This document shows, piece by piece, positions 1 to 8,380 of a stretch of 64,000 nucleotides of DNA. Location of the stretch: positions 1-64,000 of the forward strand of contig JAJXZS010000001.1 of assembly GCA_021779955.1 (NCBI GenBank), in the 5' to 3' direction. The position numbers and the translations under genes were made by a program. Origin of the DNA: Chloroflexota bacterium (GTDB lineage: Bacteria; Chloroflexota; Anaerolineae; Anaerolineales; Anaerolineaceae). The stretch's first letter is position 1; the number at the start of each line of letters is the position of its first letter. The notes beneath the pieces are model-generated. The model was not told where the DNA came from. It worked only from the letters and a program-made list of their open reading frames with translations, and ran no database searches.

Positions 1-345
1 TGGGCCTCGACCACCACGCCGTGAGGCATATCGTTCATGGGCCAGGCCAAGCCCTTGATCCAGGCGGTGTAGGCATGATCCGGCAGGGAACTCATCGTGT
101 GTATCGCCGAATCGATGGTCTCGTAGTAGCTCCGCTTATCGGGTATGATTCCCTGCTGCAGGCAAAAATCGAACAGCGCGCTGCCCGGATAGGGGCTTAT
201 GGCGGCAAAAAAGCAGAAGGCGTCCATGCTGTTATTGAGGAAAAAATCGAGGGACTCCGCAATGGTCTCCGGCGTTTCGGCCATGTCCCCGAAGATGAAA
301 TTCCCCCCCATGCCGATGCCGACCTCTGACGACAGGCGCATGGCG
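1..345 (-). other. Radical SAM (B12-binding type) C-terminal segment fused in frame to nagZ
   Basis: About 115 residues read in the nagZ frame carry motifs typical of the end of the radical SAM barrel in B12-binding-domain radical SAM proteins: GIGMGGNFIFGD, ETPETIAESLDFF and ISPYPGSALFDFCLQQGII. No SAM cluster cysteines (CxxxCxxC) are present, since that part would lie upstream and is replaced by GH3 sequence. The join is near positions 335-350 (GKPVIAAAMR to LSSEVGIG). It is either a misassembly, a recombination product or, least likely, a real fusion. Confidence 0.7.
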
Positions 346-1760
346 GCGGCGATCACTGGTTTGCCAAGGGCAATCAGCTGCTTCACCAACTCCGCCTGAC
401 CAGGCTGCGCAGACGCATTGAGCGTGCCTGCAATGATCAGGTCGATACCTGACATCTGCCCCAGCAGCCCATCGATGTCGCCCGGCGACGGTAATGACGG
501 CATCACGAATTCCACAGTGTTAGCGTGGTACATTCGAACGGCGGCGGCCAGCTGCGGACTGGAATAAGAAGAGGTATCTGCGGGGGTCAGGTCCATCGGT
601 TTGGGCACGATCACGGCAATACGCTTCTCCGCTTCGAGTCTGAGCGGTAAGAGGCGCGTGTCGTCCCTCACCAGGGTGATGGAGCGTTCAGCAATGCGCC
701 TCGCAACCTCGCGATGTGCCGGCCCATCGACGATATCAAGAGATGGAATATTCCTGTCCTGAGTCAGCCACTCTTTTAGGAGATGAATGCGATTCAAAGA
801 TGCCGCCAACTGCGCATCTGAAATCATGTGTTCGCCGATGGCGTGCATGATACCTTTGTACAGCCGCCTGTGATCCTGTGGGTCGGACGTGCCAAGCAGC
901 AGATCCACACCCGCCGCGATGGCATTGGCCGAATCTTCCACCAGCAGGTCACCCTGGCGGATGGCAAGCATGTCCATGGCATCCGTGATGATGACGCCAT
1001 CATAGCCCAGTTCAGCGCGCAGGATTCCCTGCAGGATCTGAGGGGTCAGAGTGGCAGGAGTGACCTGCTCCTGCTCGAGCGCAGGAATGCCAAGGTGCGC
1101 GGTCATCACCAGCTTCACGCCGGCTTCGATGGCTGCCTTGAAAGGCGGCAGATCGATGCTGCGCATCTCTTCGAGTGAATGTGAGACCAGCGGCAGCCCC
1201 AGGTGGGAATCAGATGACGTGTCGCCGTGACCTGGAAAGTGTTTTGCCGTTGCCGCAACGCCCTTCGATTGAATGCCGCGCACCAGCGCAGCGGAAAGGC
1301 GTGCCACACTTGTCGGATCTTCGCCGAACGATCGCACGCCGACCACAGGGTTGTTTGGATTGGTATTGACGTCCACGCAGGGGGCATAATCCACGTTCAC
1401 CCCCATCGCCCGGAGTTCACTTCCAAGCACCTGACCCGCTTCGAAAGCCAATTCCTCTGAGCCGGTTGCGCCAAGTGCCATGTTGCCAGGCAGTTGGGTC
1501 GCCGCGCCAATGGCCATCAACTGTCCGCCTTCCTGGTCGAGCGCGATCAGGAGCGGGGGCAGGTCCAACTCCGCAGCTTTTTGCTGCAGCGAAGTGGTCA
1601 ACGATTTCAACTGGCGGGGATTCCGGATATTGAAGGAACGGAAAAGCGTCACGCCCGCGGGTTTTAACTCCTGCAGGGAACGCACGAATTCATCCGAAGG
1701 CCCATCCAGCCCCTTGAATGCCAGCATCAGCATCTCGCCGGGATTTGGCGTTGACGTCAT
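1..1760 (-). CDS. nagZ: GH3 beta-N-acetylhexosaminidase (NagZ-type), chimeric and cut by the left edge
   Basis: A GH3 enzyme that would remove terminal N-acetylglucosamine from chitin or peptidoglycan fragments. It starts at ATG 1760 and stays open to the window edge (about 586 codons). Seen: the GH3 signature KHFPGHGDTSSDSHLG from residue 173 and the nucleophile motif ITDAMDM with Asp260, followed by a second alpha/beta region to about residue 470 (LGKPVIAAAMR). After that the frame continues without a stop but the sequence no longer looks like GH3; it looks like the end of a radical SAM protein (listed separately). It lies 2 nt after the permease gene at 1763, as last gene of the sugar operon. 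The GH3 assignment is firm; exact substrate is inferred. The C-terminal join may be an assembly error. Confidence 0.88.
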   Translation of the reverse strand, partial: MTSTPNPGEMLMLAFKGLDGPSDEFVRSLQELKPAGVTLFRSFNIRNPRQLKSLTTSLQQKAAELDLPPLLIALDQEGGQLMAIGAATQLPGNMALGATGSEELAFEAGQVLGSELRAMGVNVDYAPCVDVNTNPNNPVVGVRSFGEDPTSVARLSAALVRGIQSKGVAATAKHFPGHGDTSSDSHLGLPLVSHSLEEMRSIDLPPFKAAIEAGVKLVMTAHLGIPALEQEQVTPATLTPQILQGILRAELGYDGVIITDAMDMLAIRQGDLLVEDSANAIAAGVDLLLGTSDPQDHRRLYKGIMHAIGEHMISDAQLAASLNRIHLLKEWLTQDRNIPSLDIVDGPAHREVARRIAERSITLVRDDTRLLPLRLEAEKRIAVIVPKPMDLTPADTSSYSSPQLAAAVRMYHANTVEFVMPSLPSPGDIDGLLGQMSGIDLIIAGTLNASAQPGQAELVKQLIALGKPVIAAAMRLSSEVGIGMGGNFIFGDMAETPETIAESLDFFLNNSMDAFCFFAAISPYPGSALFDFCLQQGIIPDKRSYYETIDSAIHTMSSLPDHAYTAWIKGLAWPMNDMPHGVVVEA

Positions 1761-1762
1761 GG

Positions 1763-2608
1763 CTATCCTTTAAGGCCGGAAACGACCACGCTGTCCAGGA
1801 TATAGCGCTGGGCGAAGAAGAAAACCACCATCAGGGGGATCGTCGTCAGCACGGCAGCGGTCATAATGGTCGGCCAGGGTTGCACGGTCTGGTTGACGTT
1901 GTAGAGGGTGGAAATGAACACGGGAAGCGTATAACGGTCGACCGTCTGCAGGTACATCAGTGGGGTCAGCAGGCTGTTCCAAAGGCCGACGAACAGGAAA
2001 GTCGCCACAGTGGCGAGCGAACCCTTGGTCAGGGGTAAAATGATCTCCCACCAGATCTGGAAATGGTTGGCGCCGTCGACGAACGCAGATTCGTCCAGCT
2101 CCCTGGGTATCTGCTGCATGGACTGGCGTAAAAGAAAGACCATCGCAGCGCCGCCGGCAAAGTAACCCGGAATCACCAGGGGGTTGAAAGTGTTTATCCA
2201 GTCAATTTTATTGAAGAAGACGTATTGGGGCACGATCAACGCCTGGGATGGGATCATCATGGTCGAGAGCATCAGGAAGAAGACAATATTCTTCCCCGGC
2301 CAATCGATACGGCTGAAGGCGTATGAGACCGCGGCAATGGAAATGAGCGTGCCGAAAAGCGCCAGGGTGACGTAGAAGACCGAGTTGAAATACGCCCGGG
2401 TAAAATTGGTGTTCTGGAAGATATCCAGGTAGGCTTGAATTGTGGGGTGCGGCGAGACCCAAATCAGGCCGGCAGAGTTTGTCTCTTCCACTGTCTTGAG
2501 AGATGAAGAGATCATCCAAAACAGCGGAAAAGCCATCACCACAGTAGCAAAGGTGAGCATGAGATAAAGGAATGCACTTCTAATGATTTTCCAGGTTTGT
2601 TTCATCAT
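1763..2608 (-). CDS. Carbohydrate ABC transporter permease, MalG type
   Basis: Inner-membrane permease of a sugar importer (281 residues, usual length about 280). Six hydrophobic segments are visible, starting with AFLYLMLTFATVVMAFPLFW near residue 13. The EAA loop that docks to the ATPase is seen as ELDESAFVDGANHFQIWWEI around residues 166-185. It pairs with the MalF-type gene just upstream (6 nt gap). No ATPase gene is present in the window, which is common for this family because a shared MsiK/UgpC-like ATPase can serve several importers. Substrate is inferred from the neighbouring hexosaminidase to be an amino-sugar oligosaccharide. Confidence 0.92.
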   Translation of the reverse strand: MMKQTWKIIRSAFLYLMLTFATVVMAFPLFWMISSSLKTVEETNSAGLIWVSPHPTIQAYLDIFQNTNFTRAYFNSVFYVTLALFGTLISIAAVSYAFSRIDWPGKNIVFFLMLSTMMIPSQALIVPQYVFFNKIDWINTFNPLVIPGYFAGGAAMVFLLRQSMQQIPRELDESAFVDGANHFQIWWEIILPLTKGSLATVATFLFVGLWNSLLTPLMYLQTVDRYTLPVFISTLYNVNQTVQPWPTIMTAAVLTTIPLMVVFFFAQRYILDSVVVSGLKG

Positions 2609-2614
2609 GCCATC

Positions 2615-3766
2615 CTAGTAGAGGTCATAGTTGACCCAACGATTCTGCAAGCGGAACTGGATCACGGTGACGATAAGAATCAAGACCAGGATGATCCAGG
2701 AGATGGCCGCGCCGTAACCAATTTCGAAATGGCTGAAACTCTTTTGCCATAGATAATACACAATCGAGATCGCCGAGGATACCAGGGGTTGGTTGTCGCG
2801 GTAGAGCACGAAGATGGGCTCGAAGATCTGTATCGATGCAATCATGCCAACGATTAAGTTGTAGAAAACATAAGGGGTCAGCAACGGGAAGGAGATTTTC
2901 CAGAACCGCTGCATGGGCGAAGCTCCGTCTACCTCGGCCGCCTCGTGCAGTTCTTTGGGAACATTGTTCAACCCGGCGAGGAAGATGAGCATCATCTGCC
3001 CGCAGCCCCAAACGATCAGCAAGATGACCGACATTTTCGACCACAGGGGGCTCTGCACCCAGCCAGGCACGCGATTGGCTGCCGGGAATCCCGCTTCGAT
3101 GACTTTATTCAGGAGGTTAAATGTGCCGTTATTGATGCCGAGGAAGAAAGCCGCTGTGACTTCCTGCACATAGATACCTGCGCGAAGCAGATAGCTGACC
3201 GGAGCAAAAGTCGAGACTGCCCGCCAGAGCTGGTTGATGATGCCTGTACCCGTGTTGAGCATCAGGCGCCAGGCCAGCAGGACGGCAGTGTTGAATCCCA
3301 AAATCACCGGCAGGTAGAATGCCATGCGAAAGATGCGCTCGCCTTTCGCTTTGCGGTTGAGCAGCGCTGCCAGAAACAGCGCGACTGCCATTTCAAGCGG
3401 TAGACCGATAACGGTTAAGTAGAGAGTGTTGACCAACGCGGCCTTGAAACTCGAATCATGGAATAACAGGTTCGCGTAATTTGCCAGTCCGATCCAATGG
3501 GGCGGCTCGTTGGAAATCACACGGTAATCCGTAAAACTCCAGTAGAGCGAAAACCCCATGGGGATAACGACAAAAATCAAAAAACCAACGATCCAGGGTG
3601 ATGCAAAAAGGTAACCTGCAAAAACTTTTTCCTGCTTGCTTGGTTTTGCTCCACGCAGCCTGGCGATCCAGCGTGCAAGCGCGCCAATGCCGTAGCTACT
3701 GGCCGCGATGAACACGATTGTGAGGAGTACGGTGATGAGTAGCTGGATGTATGGATTTGTGGACAT
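2615..3766 (-). CDS. Carbohydrate ABC transporter permease, MalF type
   Basis: Second permease of the importer (383 residues). The start at ATG 3766 (MSTNPYIQLL) is chosen because it follows TGAGGAAAAAC; a longer in-frame start at 3814 would run through a terminator hairpin. The first membrane segment is at the N-terminus, then a basic stretch (RLRGAKPSKQEK), then the permease core. The EAA motif reads ELHEAAEVDGASPMQRFWKI. It is larger than a minimal 290-residue MalF because of the extra N-terminal helix and an inserted periplasmic region near residues 190-245. It is co-transcribed with the MalG-type gene. Confidence 0.92.
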   Translation of the reverse strand: MSTNPYIQLLITVLLTIVFIAASSYGIGALARWIARLRGAKPSKQEKVFAGYLFASPWIVGFLIFVVIPMGFSLYWSFTDYRVISNEPPHWIGLANYANLLFHDSSFKAALVNTLYLTVIGLPLEMAVALFLAALLNRKAKGERIFRMAFYLPVILGFNTAVLLAWRLMLNTGTGIINQLWRAVSTFAPVSYLLRAGIYVQEVTAAFFLGINNGTFNLLNKVIEAGFPAANRVPGWVQSPLWSKMSVILLIVWGCGQMMLIFLAGLNNVPKELHEAAEVDGASPMQRFWKISFPLLTPYVFYNLIVGMIASIQIFEPIFVLYRDNQPLVSSAISIVYYLWQKSFSHFEIGYGAAISWIILVLILIVTVIQFRLQNRWVNYDLY

Positions 3767-3782
3767 GTTTTTCCTCAAAAAG

Positions 3783-3816
3783 TGGAAAAGTTGGAGGGGT
3801 TGTCGCCCCTCCAACT
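3783..3816 (-). terminator. Intra-operon hairpin with T-run between binding-protein and permease genes
   Basis: On the minus strand an 11-bp perfect stem (AGTTGGAGGGG paired with CCCCTCCAACT, 6-nt loop) is followed by TTTTCC. It lies right after the binding-protein stop. Partial termination here would give more binding protein than permease, a common arrangement in sugar ABC operons. Confidence 0.7.
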
Positions 3817-3834
3817 CATTACGATCACCAGACC

Positions 3835-5211
3835 TTACTTGAGTGCTGCTATGTAATCAGCCTGGATCTTGGCGACAACGTCTGCGGGAGTCATTTCTTC
3901 AGTGATCAATTTTCCGAGTGCATCCTGCATAATCGTCGACAGTTTGGCAGATTCAGTGATACCGGCAAAACCAACACCGTACTGGGAGGCCAATTCTGCT
4001 TCTTTCTTCAGCTGTGGAGATTCGACAACATAACCATATTGTGAATCATTTCGTGCAGGAATCAAGCCCATGGTTTCGTTCCATTTGTTGTTGGCTTCCT
4101 TGGTGAAGGCCATCTTCAGCCAATCGGCAGCGAGCTGTTGATTCTTGCTGTAAGCCGGGACGGCCAGCCAGTCATTGAAAGCGAGGACAACGGGCTTGCT
4201 GTTGGGGAAGGCAGTTGAATCGCCAAAGAAGGGGTCAATGCTGATGTTCGACCAAACGGGGCGATCGAAGGCAGGGGCAGCCCAACCGGAGTGAGCCAGG
4301 CAGACTGCGCCATTGTTTGCGCCGGTGGCGTCATTGACATCGATCACAGAACCCTGACCGGTGGGCAGCGAGCCGACTGCATTGGCTGCGGGACCGTAGG
4401 TGGCCTGGCGCATGTCGAGAAGGAACTGAGTGGTTGCCAGGGCTTCGGGGCTGTCGAAGTTGGGGGTCACGCCATCGGATTTGTAGAGCTTTCCGCCGAT
4501 GGAATAGTACACGAGCAGCCACCACTGCCAGTCGGCCATGGAGCCGGCATCGACCGGCACGAGAGCCTGCTGGGTCAGTGAATTGGTTGCAGGGTCGATC
4601 TTGCTCAATTTTTTAGCGAAATCGATCCATTGAGCGAAATTCTGGGGGGTTCCGGTGGTCCAACCGCCAGCGGTCATCAGGTCCGTGCGGCAGAAGACAT
4701 AGCGCGGGGCGGTGAAGATGGGCAGTCCGCGAAGTTTACCGTCATACTTGGCATTCTCGAGGGCGGGACCAAAATTGGCGATATCAGGCCATGCAGCTGC
4801 GCCAAGGTAAGGGTCCATGTCCGCAAGGGATTGACCGTAGAGGGTGTTCATTTCTGAGCCGAGGTTGATGATGTCGGGGCCATCGCCGGCTGCAAAGAAA
4901 CCGGCAAATGTGGTGTCCCAACCGGTCCATGAGCCCTGGGTGATTTCGACTTTGACGCCGGGGTGAGCCGCTACGAACGCCGGATTGATGTCGTTTTCCA
5001 GCCAGGCGATGGTATCAGCTGTGTAGTCCAACAGATAGATTTTCAAGGTGGTATTAGCGGCGGCGGGAGCTTCAGTGGTTGCCGCTACTGTTGGGGCTTC
5101 GGTGCTGGCCGCAGTTGTTGGCGCCGTGGTGGGTGCTGTAGTCGGCGTTCCGCAGGCTGCCAGGATCATGGTAGCGATGAGGAGTATCGCAATAATCGAG
5201 TACTTTTTCAT
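3835..5211 (-). CDS. Extracellular sugar-binding lipoprotein (ABC solute-binding family 1)
   Basis: Surface lipoprotein that captures the sugar for the two permeases. Start ATG 5211 (MKKYSIIAILL) is preferred because GGAG sits 3 nt upstream; ATG 5220 is an in-frame alternative. Signal peptide with lipobox MILAACG, then a low-complexity Thr/Ala/Pro/Glu linker (TAPTTAPTTAASTEAPT) typical of Chloroflexota lipoproteins, then the mature domain (TLKIYLLDYTADTIAWLEND; GDGPDIINLGSE). Length about 458 residues fits family 1. Ligand is not readable from sequence; the operon suggests an amino-sugar oligosaccharide. Confidence 0.92.
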   Translation of the reverse strand: MKKYSIIAILLIATMILAACGTPTTAPTTAPTTAASTEAPTVAATTEAPAAANTTLKIYLLDYTADTIAWLENDINPAFVAAHPGVKVEITQGSWTGWDTTFAGFFAAGDGPDIINLGSEMNTLYGQSLADMDPYLGAAAWPDIANFGPALENAKYDGKLRGLPIFTAPRYVFCRTDLMTAGGWTTGTPQNFAQWIDFAKKLSKIDPATNSLTQQALVPVDAGSMADWQWWLLVYYSIGGKLYKSDGVTPNFDSPEALATTQFLLDMRQATYGPAANAVGSLPTGQGSVIDVNDATGANNGAVCLAHSGWAAPAFDRPVWSNISIDPFFGDSTAFPNSKPVVLAFNDWLAVPAYSKNQQLAADWLKMAFTKEANNKWNETMGLIPARNDSQYGYVVESPQLKKEAELASQYGVGFAGITESAKLSTIMQDALGKLITEEMTPADVVAKIQADYIAALK

Positions 5212-5295
5212 TTTCTCCATCCTTCTCTTCTGATTATGTAGGCTTTCGAACACGACAGAACTTGCCAGATTGAGTGTTGCCTCCTTCGAATCAAT

Positions 5296-6252
5296 TTAAT
5301 GGATTCTCTTTTGGGAATACCAAACCAGAGATGCCGCCCCCAAGGCACTCGAATCAAGAGTCGATTTTTCGATGCGCAAGTTGCGGTAATTCTCGGGCAT
5401 GCAGCGGCGTTTGATCTCAGTGTCCATGCCTGGCCGCATCTGGCCGAAGGCCGATGCTCCGAGGCCGCCGCCAATGACGATCAGCGAGGGATTGAGGATC
5501 ATGAGCAGGTCGGAGATGACCTCGCCAAGATACCTGCCTGCTTCACTGACTACCTGCTGCGCCTTCGATTCACCTGCCTGCGCGCGGGCAAGAATATCTT
5601 GAGCAGTCAGATCAGTATTGTTTTCAGGCTCTATAGGAAATTCTGCCTGCCATCCGCCGGTGAGGTAAGTCTTGACCATGCCAGGTCCTGAAAGGATGGT
5701 TTCGGCGCAACCGCTCTTACCGCAGCCGCATGGGTGGGTCAAACCTGTGAGGCCAAGGTGACCGATTTCAAGCGCGGCACGGCCGCTCCCCTGCAGCAGG
5801 CGTCCATCGACCAGCGCACCCGCGCCCAGCCCCGATCCAATGCCAAGGTAGACATAATCCGAAACCTGCCTGGCAGCGCCAAAGTAGAACTCGCCGAGCG
5901 TCTGAGCATAGGTGTCCCGTTCGACGTGAATCGGGATGCGCATCGTGAATCTTTTCTGAATTTCCTCTCGCAAAGCGACCCGTTCCCAACCCAGGTTGAC
6001 CGCATTTTCCACGACACCTGTCTCGGGGTTGACCACGCCAGGCACGTCGATGCCGATGCCGCTGACGCTGCGATGGCTTCCGATCACGCTCTGGATGCTT
6101 GCCACAATGCGCTCGAGCGTTCCATCTTCGCCGGAAGCTGCTGCGGTCATGCGGTAATCGCCGGCAAGGATTTTTCCTTCACGGTCGACGAGAATGCTCG
6201 CGATTTTGGTCCCACCAATATCAACGCCTACGGCTAATTCTTGATTGTCCAT
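5296..6252 (-). CDS. ROK-family sugar kinase
   Basis: Cytoplasmic kinase that likely phosphorylates glucose, N-acetylglucosamine or a related sugar entering through the neighbouring transporter. Seen: N-terminal ATP-binding motif GVDIGGTKIAS, sugar site region ERDTYAQTLGEFYFGA, catalytic-loop motif GIDVPGVVNPETG, and the ROK zinc site HPCGCGKSGCAE. Length 318 residues is normal. It sits 5 nt after the ROK regulator gene and upstream of the binding-protein gene. ROK membership is certain; substrate is inferred from the beta-N-acetylhexosaminidase in the operon, so N-acetylglucosamine kinase is a fair guess. Confidence 0.9.
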   Translation of the reverse strand: MDNQELAVGVDIGGTKIASILVDREGKILAGDYRMTAAASGEDGTLERIVASIQSVIGSHRSVSGIGIDVPGVVNPETGVVENAVNLGWERVALREEIQKRFTMRIPIHVERDTYAQTLGEFYFGAARQVSDYVYLGIGSGLGAGALVDGRLLQGSGRAALEIGHLGLTGLTHPCGCGKSGCAETILSGPGMVKTYLTGGWQAEFPIEPENNTDLTAQDILARAQAGESKAQQVVSEAGRYLGEVISDLLMILNPSLIVIGGGLGASAFGQMRPGMDTEIKRRCMPENYRNLRIEKSTLDSSALGAASLVWYSQKRIH

Positions 6253-6257
6253 GAGGT

Positions 6258-7421
6258 TTAGAAGAGTCCCAAAGTGGTTTGTTGTACAAGTGCGGCGGCA
6301 CCAATTTGAACGATGTTGGTACCCAATTTCGAAACAAGGATCTGGGTCTGTCTCGAAAGCGTGTCGAGGGCTTTTTCCTGCATCGAAGCGACGATGGACT
6401 CGGTCAACACGTCGCCCAAAGTCGAGATCGGGCCGGCCAAAACGATCTTGTGGATGTTGAGTAGTCCGACGATATTGGCAACTGCCAACCCGAGGTATTC
6501 TCCGGCTCTGCGCGCAATCTGGATACTTTCAGGATTGCCTTCTTCGAGTTCCCTGACCAGCCTGTCCAGGATCGCGTCGTTGGACATGCCGTTAACTTCG
6601 GAAAAGACCTCGCGGGTCATTTGCGCCAGCGCGCGCAAGCTGGCGACCGTCTCTAGGCAGCCGATGTGACCGCAGCGGCAGGGCTGGCCGTTTGGCTCGA
6701 CGCTGACATGCCCGATCTCGCCTGCGCCCGATCCGTCACCTGCGAAAATCTTTCCTGAGAGGATGAGGCCTGCCGAAATACCCTCACCCACTTTCAGGAG
6801 AACAAGGTTTTCTTCGTTTGGATCGATGCCGTAGATGTATTCGGCAAGCGCGGCGACGTGAGAGTCGTTGGCGATCGCGACGGGAACCGAATACTTTTGC
6901 TGCAAAATGGCTTTGAGGGGGACCTCCTGCCATTGATATTTGACCGCGCGGCGAACCACGCCATCTTCGAGTGAGACCAGGCCAGGGCTGCCGAGGCCGA
7001 TGCCTAGGAAGACTTTTCGATCCACGTGTTCGAGGAGGAGATCGATCAACGCGATCACCTGGTTGACGGCTTCGTCGCCTTTGAGGTTACCCGGAAGGCT
7101 GGCCGAGTAGAGGGTTTCACCGCGCAAATTGATCAGCGACCCGCGCAGTTCACTGTCGCCAAGGTCGATGCCTACGGCAATGCGCGCGTCCGATGGGACT
7201 GAGAGGAGCGTAGGCGGCTTGCCGCCGATCGAAACGCCAAAGCCCACTTCAGCTACCAATCCGTCGGCGATCAGGCCTTCGGTGAGGTCGGAGACGGTGG
7301 TGGGGGTCAACTTGGTGATGCGCGCCACATCCGCGCGGCTGATGGTGCTGTTGCCGTAGATGGTGCGCAGGATCAAGCGCATATTGTGGATCTTGGTTTG
7401 TTCGTGTGTAGTTTTCTTCAT
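6258..7421 (-). CDS. ROK-family transcriptional repressor (NagC/XylR type)
   Basis: Sugar-responsive regulator, probably repressing the operon it heads. N-terminal winged HTH (STISRADVARITKLTPTTV), then a ROK domain with GIDLGDSELRGS and zinc motif CRCGHIGCLE. The GxGE/IGH sugar-binding histidine region (EIGHVSVEPNGQPC) is kept. Start ATG 7421 (MKKTTHEQTKIHN) is chosen because the upstream sequence contains a consensus promoter and a palindromic operator; the longer TTG start at 7490 is the first base of the -35 box. 387 residues, normal for NagC/XylR. Inducer unknown, likely a sugar or its phosphate. Confidence 0.92.
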   Translation of the reverse strand: MKKTTHEQTKIHNMRLILRTIYGNSTISRADVARITKLTPTTVSDLTEGLIADGLVAEVGFGVSIGGKPPTLLSVPSDARIAVGIDLGDSELRGSLINLRGETLYSASLPGNLKGDEAVNQVIALIDLLLEHVDRKVFLGIGLGSPGLVSLEDGVVRRAVKYQWQEVPLKAILQQKYSVPVAIANDSHVAALAEYIYGIDPNEENLVLLKVGEGISAGLILSGKIFAGDGSGAGEIGHVSVEPNGQPCRCGHIGCLETVASLRALAQMTREVFSEVNGMSNDAILDRLVRELEEGNPESIQIARRAGEYLGLAVANIVGLLNIHKIVLAGPISTLGDVLTESIVASMQEKALDTLSRQTQILVSKLGTNIVQIGAAALVQQTTLGLF

Positions 7422-7431
7422 ATCAGGCGGA

Positions 7432-7458
7432 CTTAGTAAGTTTAGTGTTCTTACTAAG
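7432..7458 (-). promoter_or_regulatory. Palindromic operator for the ROK repressor
   Basis: Perfect 9-bp inverted repeat CTTAGTAAG - 9 nt - CTTACTAAG placed between the -10 box and the regulator start. It resembles known ROK (XylR-type) operators with TTAGT/ACTAA half sites. Its position over the predicted transcription start would allow direct repression and autoregulation. Confidence 0.75.
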
Positions 7459-7461
7459 TTT

Positions 7462-7490
7462 ATATTAATGAATTTCCGCCTGTTTGTCAA
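7462..7490 (-). promoter_or_regulatory. Sigma70-type promoter of the sugar operon
   Basis: On the minus strand TTGACA (7490-7485), 17-nt spacer, TAATAT (7467-7462). Transcription would begin inside the palindromic operator. It is the only strong promoter seen ahead of the ROK regulator to nagZ gene run. Confidence 0.75.
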
Positions 7491-7518
7491 CTAAGAGTTT
7501 TTTGGCTGCTAAGATTCG

Positions 7519-8305
7519 CTTGTCATGCTGAACACTCTGGTTTGTCGACTAAGCGCTTTTGTTTGTCATCCTGAACTTTTTGTTTATCATCCTGAACGCT
7601 TTGTTTGTCATCCTGAACTTTTCGGTTTGTCATCCTGAACTTTTTAGTTTGTCATCCTGAACGTTTTAGTTTGTCATCCTGAACGAAGTGAAGGATCTTC
7701 AAGTACCATGCAAAGGCGCTGGACTCTTCGTTAAGGCAACGATGGTCGTAAGTGTTTGTTGAAGATTCTTCGCTCCGCTCAGAATGACAGGCAAAAAGAC
7801 CGAATAACGAGTAAGGTGGTCATCCTGAACGCTTTGGTTTGTCGACTGAACGTTTTAGTTTGTCATCCTGAACGCTTTGGTTTGTCATCCTGAGCGTTTT
7901 TGTTTGTCATCCTGAACGTTTTAGTTTGTCATCCTGAACGAAGTGAAGGATCTTCAAGTACCATGCAAAGGCGCTGGGCTCTTCGTTAAGGCAACGATGG
8001 TCGTAAGTGTTTGTTGAAGATTCTTCGCTCCACTCAGAATGACAGGCAAAAAGACCGAATAACGAGTAAGGTGGTCATCCTGAACGCTTTGGTTTGTCGA
8101 CTGAACGTTTTAGTTTGTCATCCTGAACGTTTTTGTTAGCCCTCTTGAGCGTTTTTGCTTGTCATCCTGAACGTTTTAGTTTGTCATCCTGAACGAAGTG
8201 AAGGATCTTCAAGTACCATGCAAAGGCGCTGGACTCTTCGTTAAGGCAACGATGGTCGTAAGTGTTCGTTGAAGATTCTTCGCTCCGCTCAGAATGACAG
8301 GCAAA
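7519..8305. repeat. Tandem array of three 255-bp units built on GTCATCCTGAAC repeats
   Basis: Noncoding array. The element GTCATCCTGAACGAAGTGAA starts at 7673, 7928 and 8183, exactly 255 bp apart. Each unit has a 118-bp core whose ends are an imperfect 30-bp inverted repeat (about 25 of 30 positions): it opens with GTCATCCTGAACG and closes with GCTCAGAATGAC (ends near 7789, 8044, 8299). Between cores is a run of 18-20-bp minirepeats (TTTGTCATCCTGAACGTTTT and variants). Units differ by a few substitutions only, so they arose by recent tandem duplication. A diverged fourth core lies near 13.4 kb. The structure resembles a REP/MITE-like dispersed element; there is no transposase. Confidence 0.9.
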
Positions 8306-8380
8306 AAGCAGAATGGCGGGCAAAAAAGCCGCTCCGGGATAATCCGGAGCGGCATATGACTCTATTCTGAATTGCGTCGG

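Noticed and set aside
2615-3814. Longer MalF-type permease starting at 3814
   Set aside because: The extension would run through the terminator hairpin and has no ribosome site; 3766 has a good one.
7421-7490. Longer ROK regulator starting at TTG 7490
   Set aside because: The TTG is the first three bases of the -35 box and the coding part would contain the operator.
7519-8305. CRISPR-like periodic repeats
   Set aside because: The 255-bp units and 18-20-bp minirepeats have no unique spacers between identical repeats; the intervening sequence is itself repeated. No cas genes are near.
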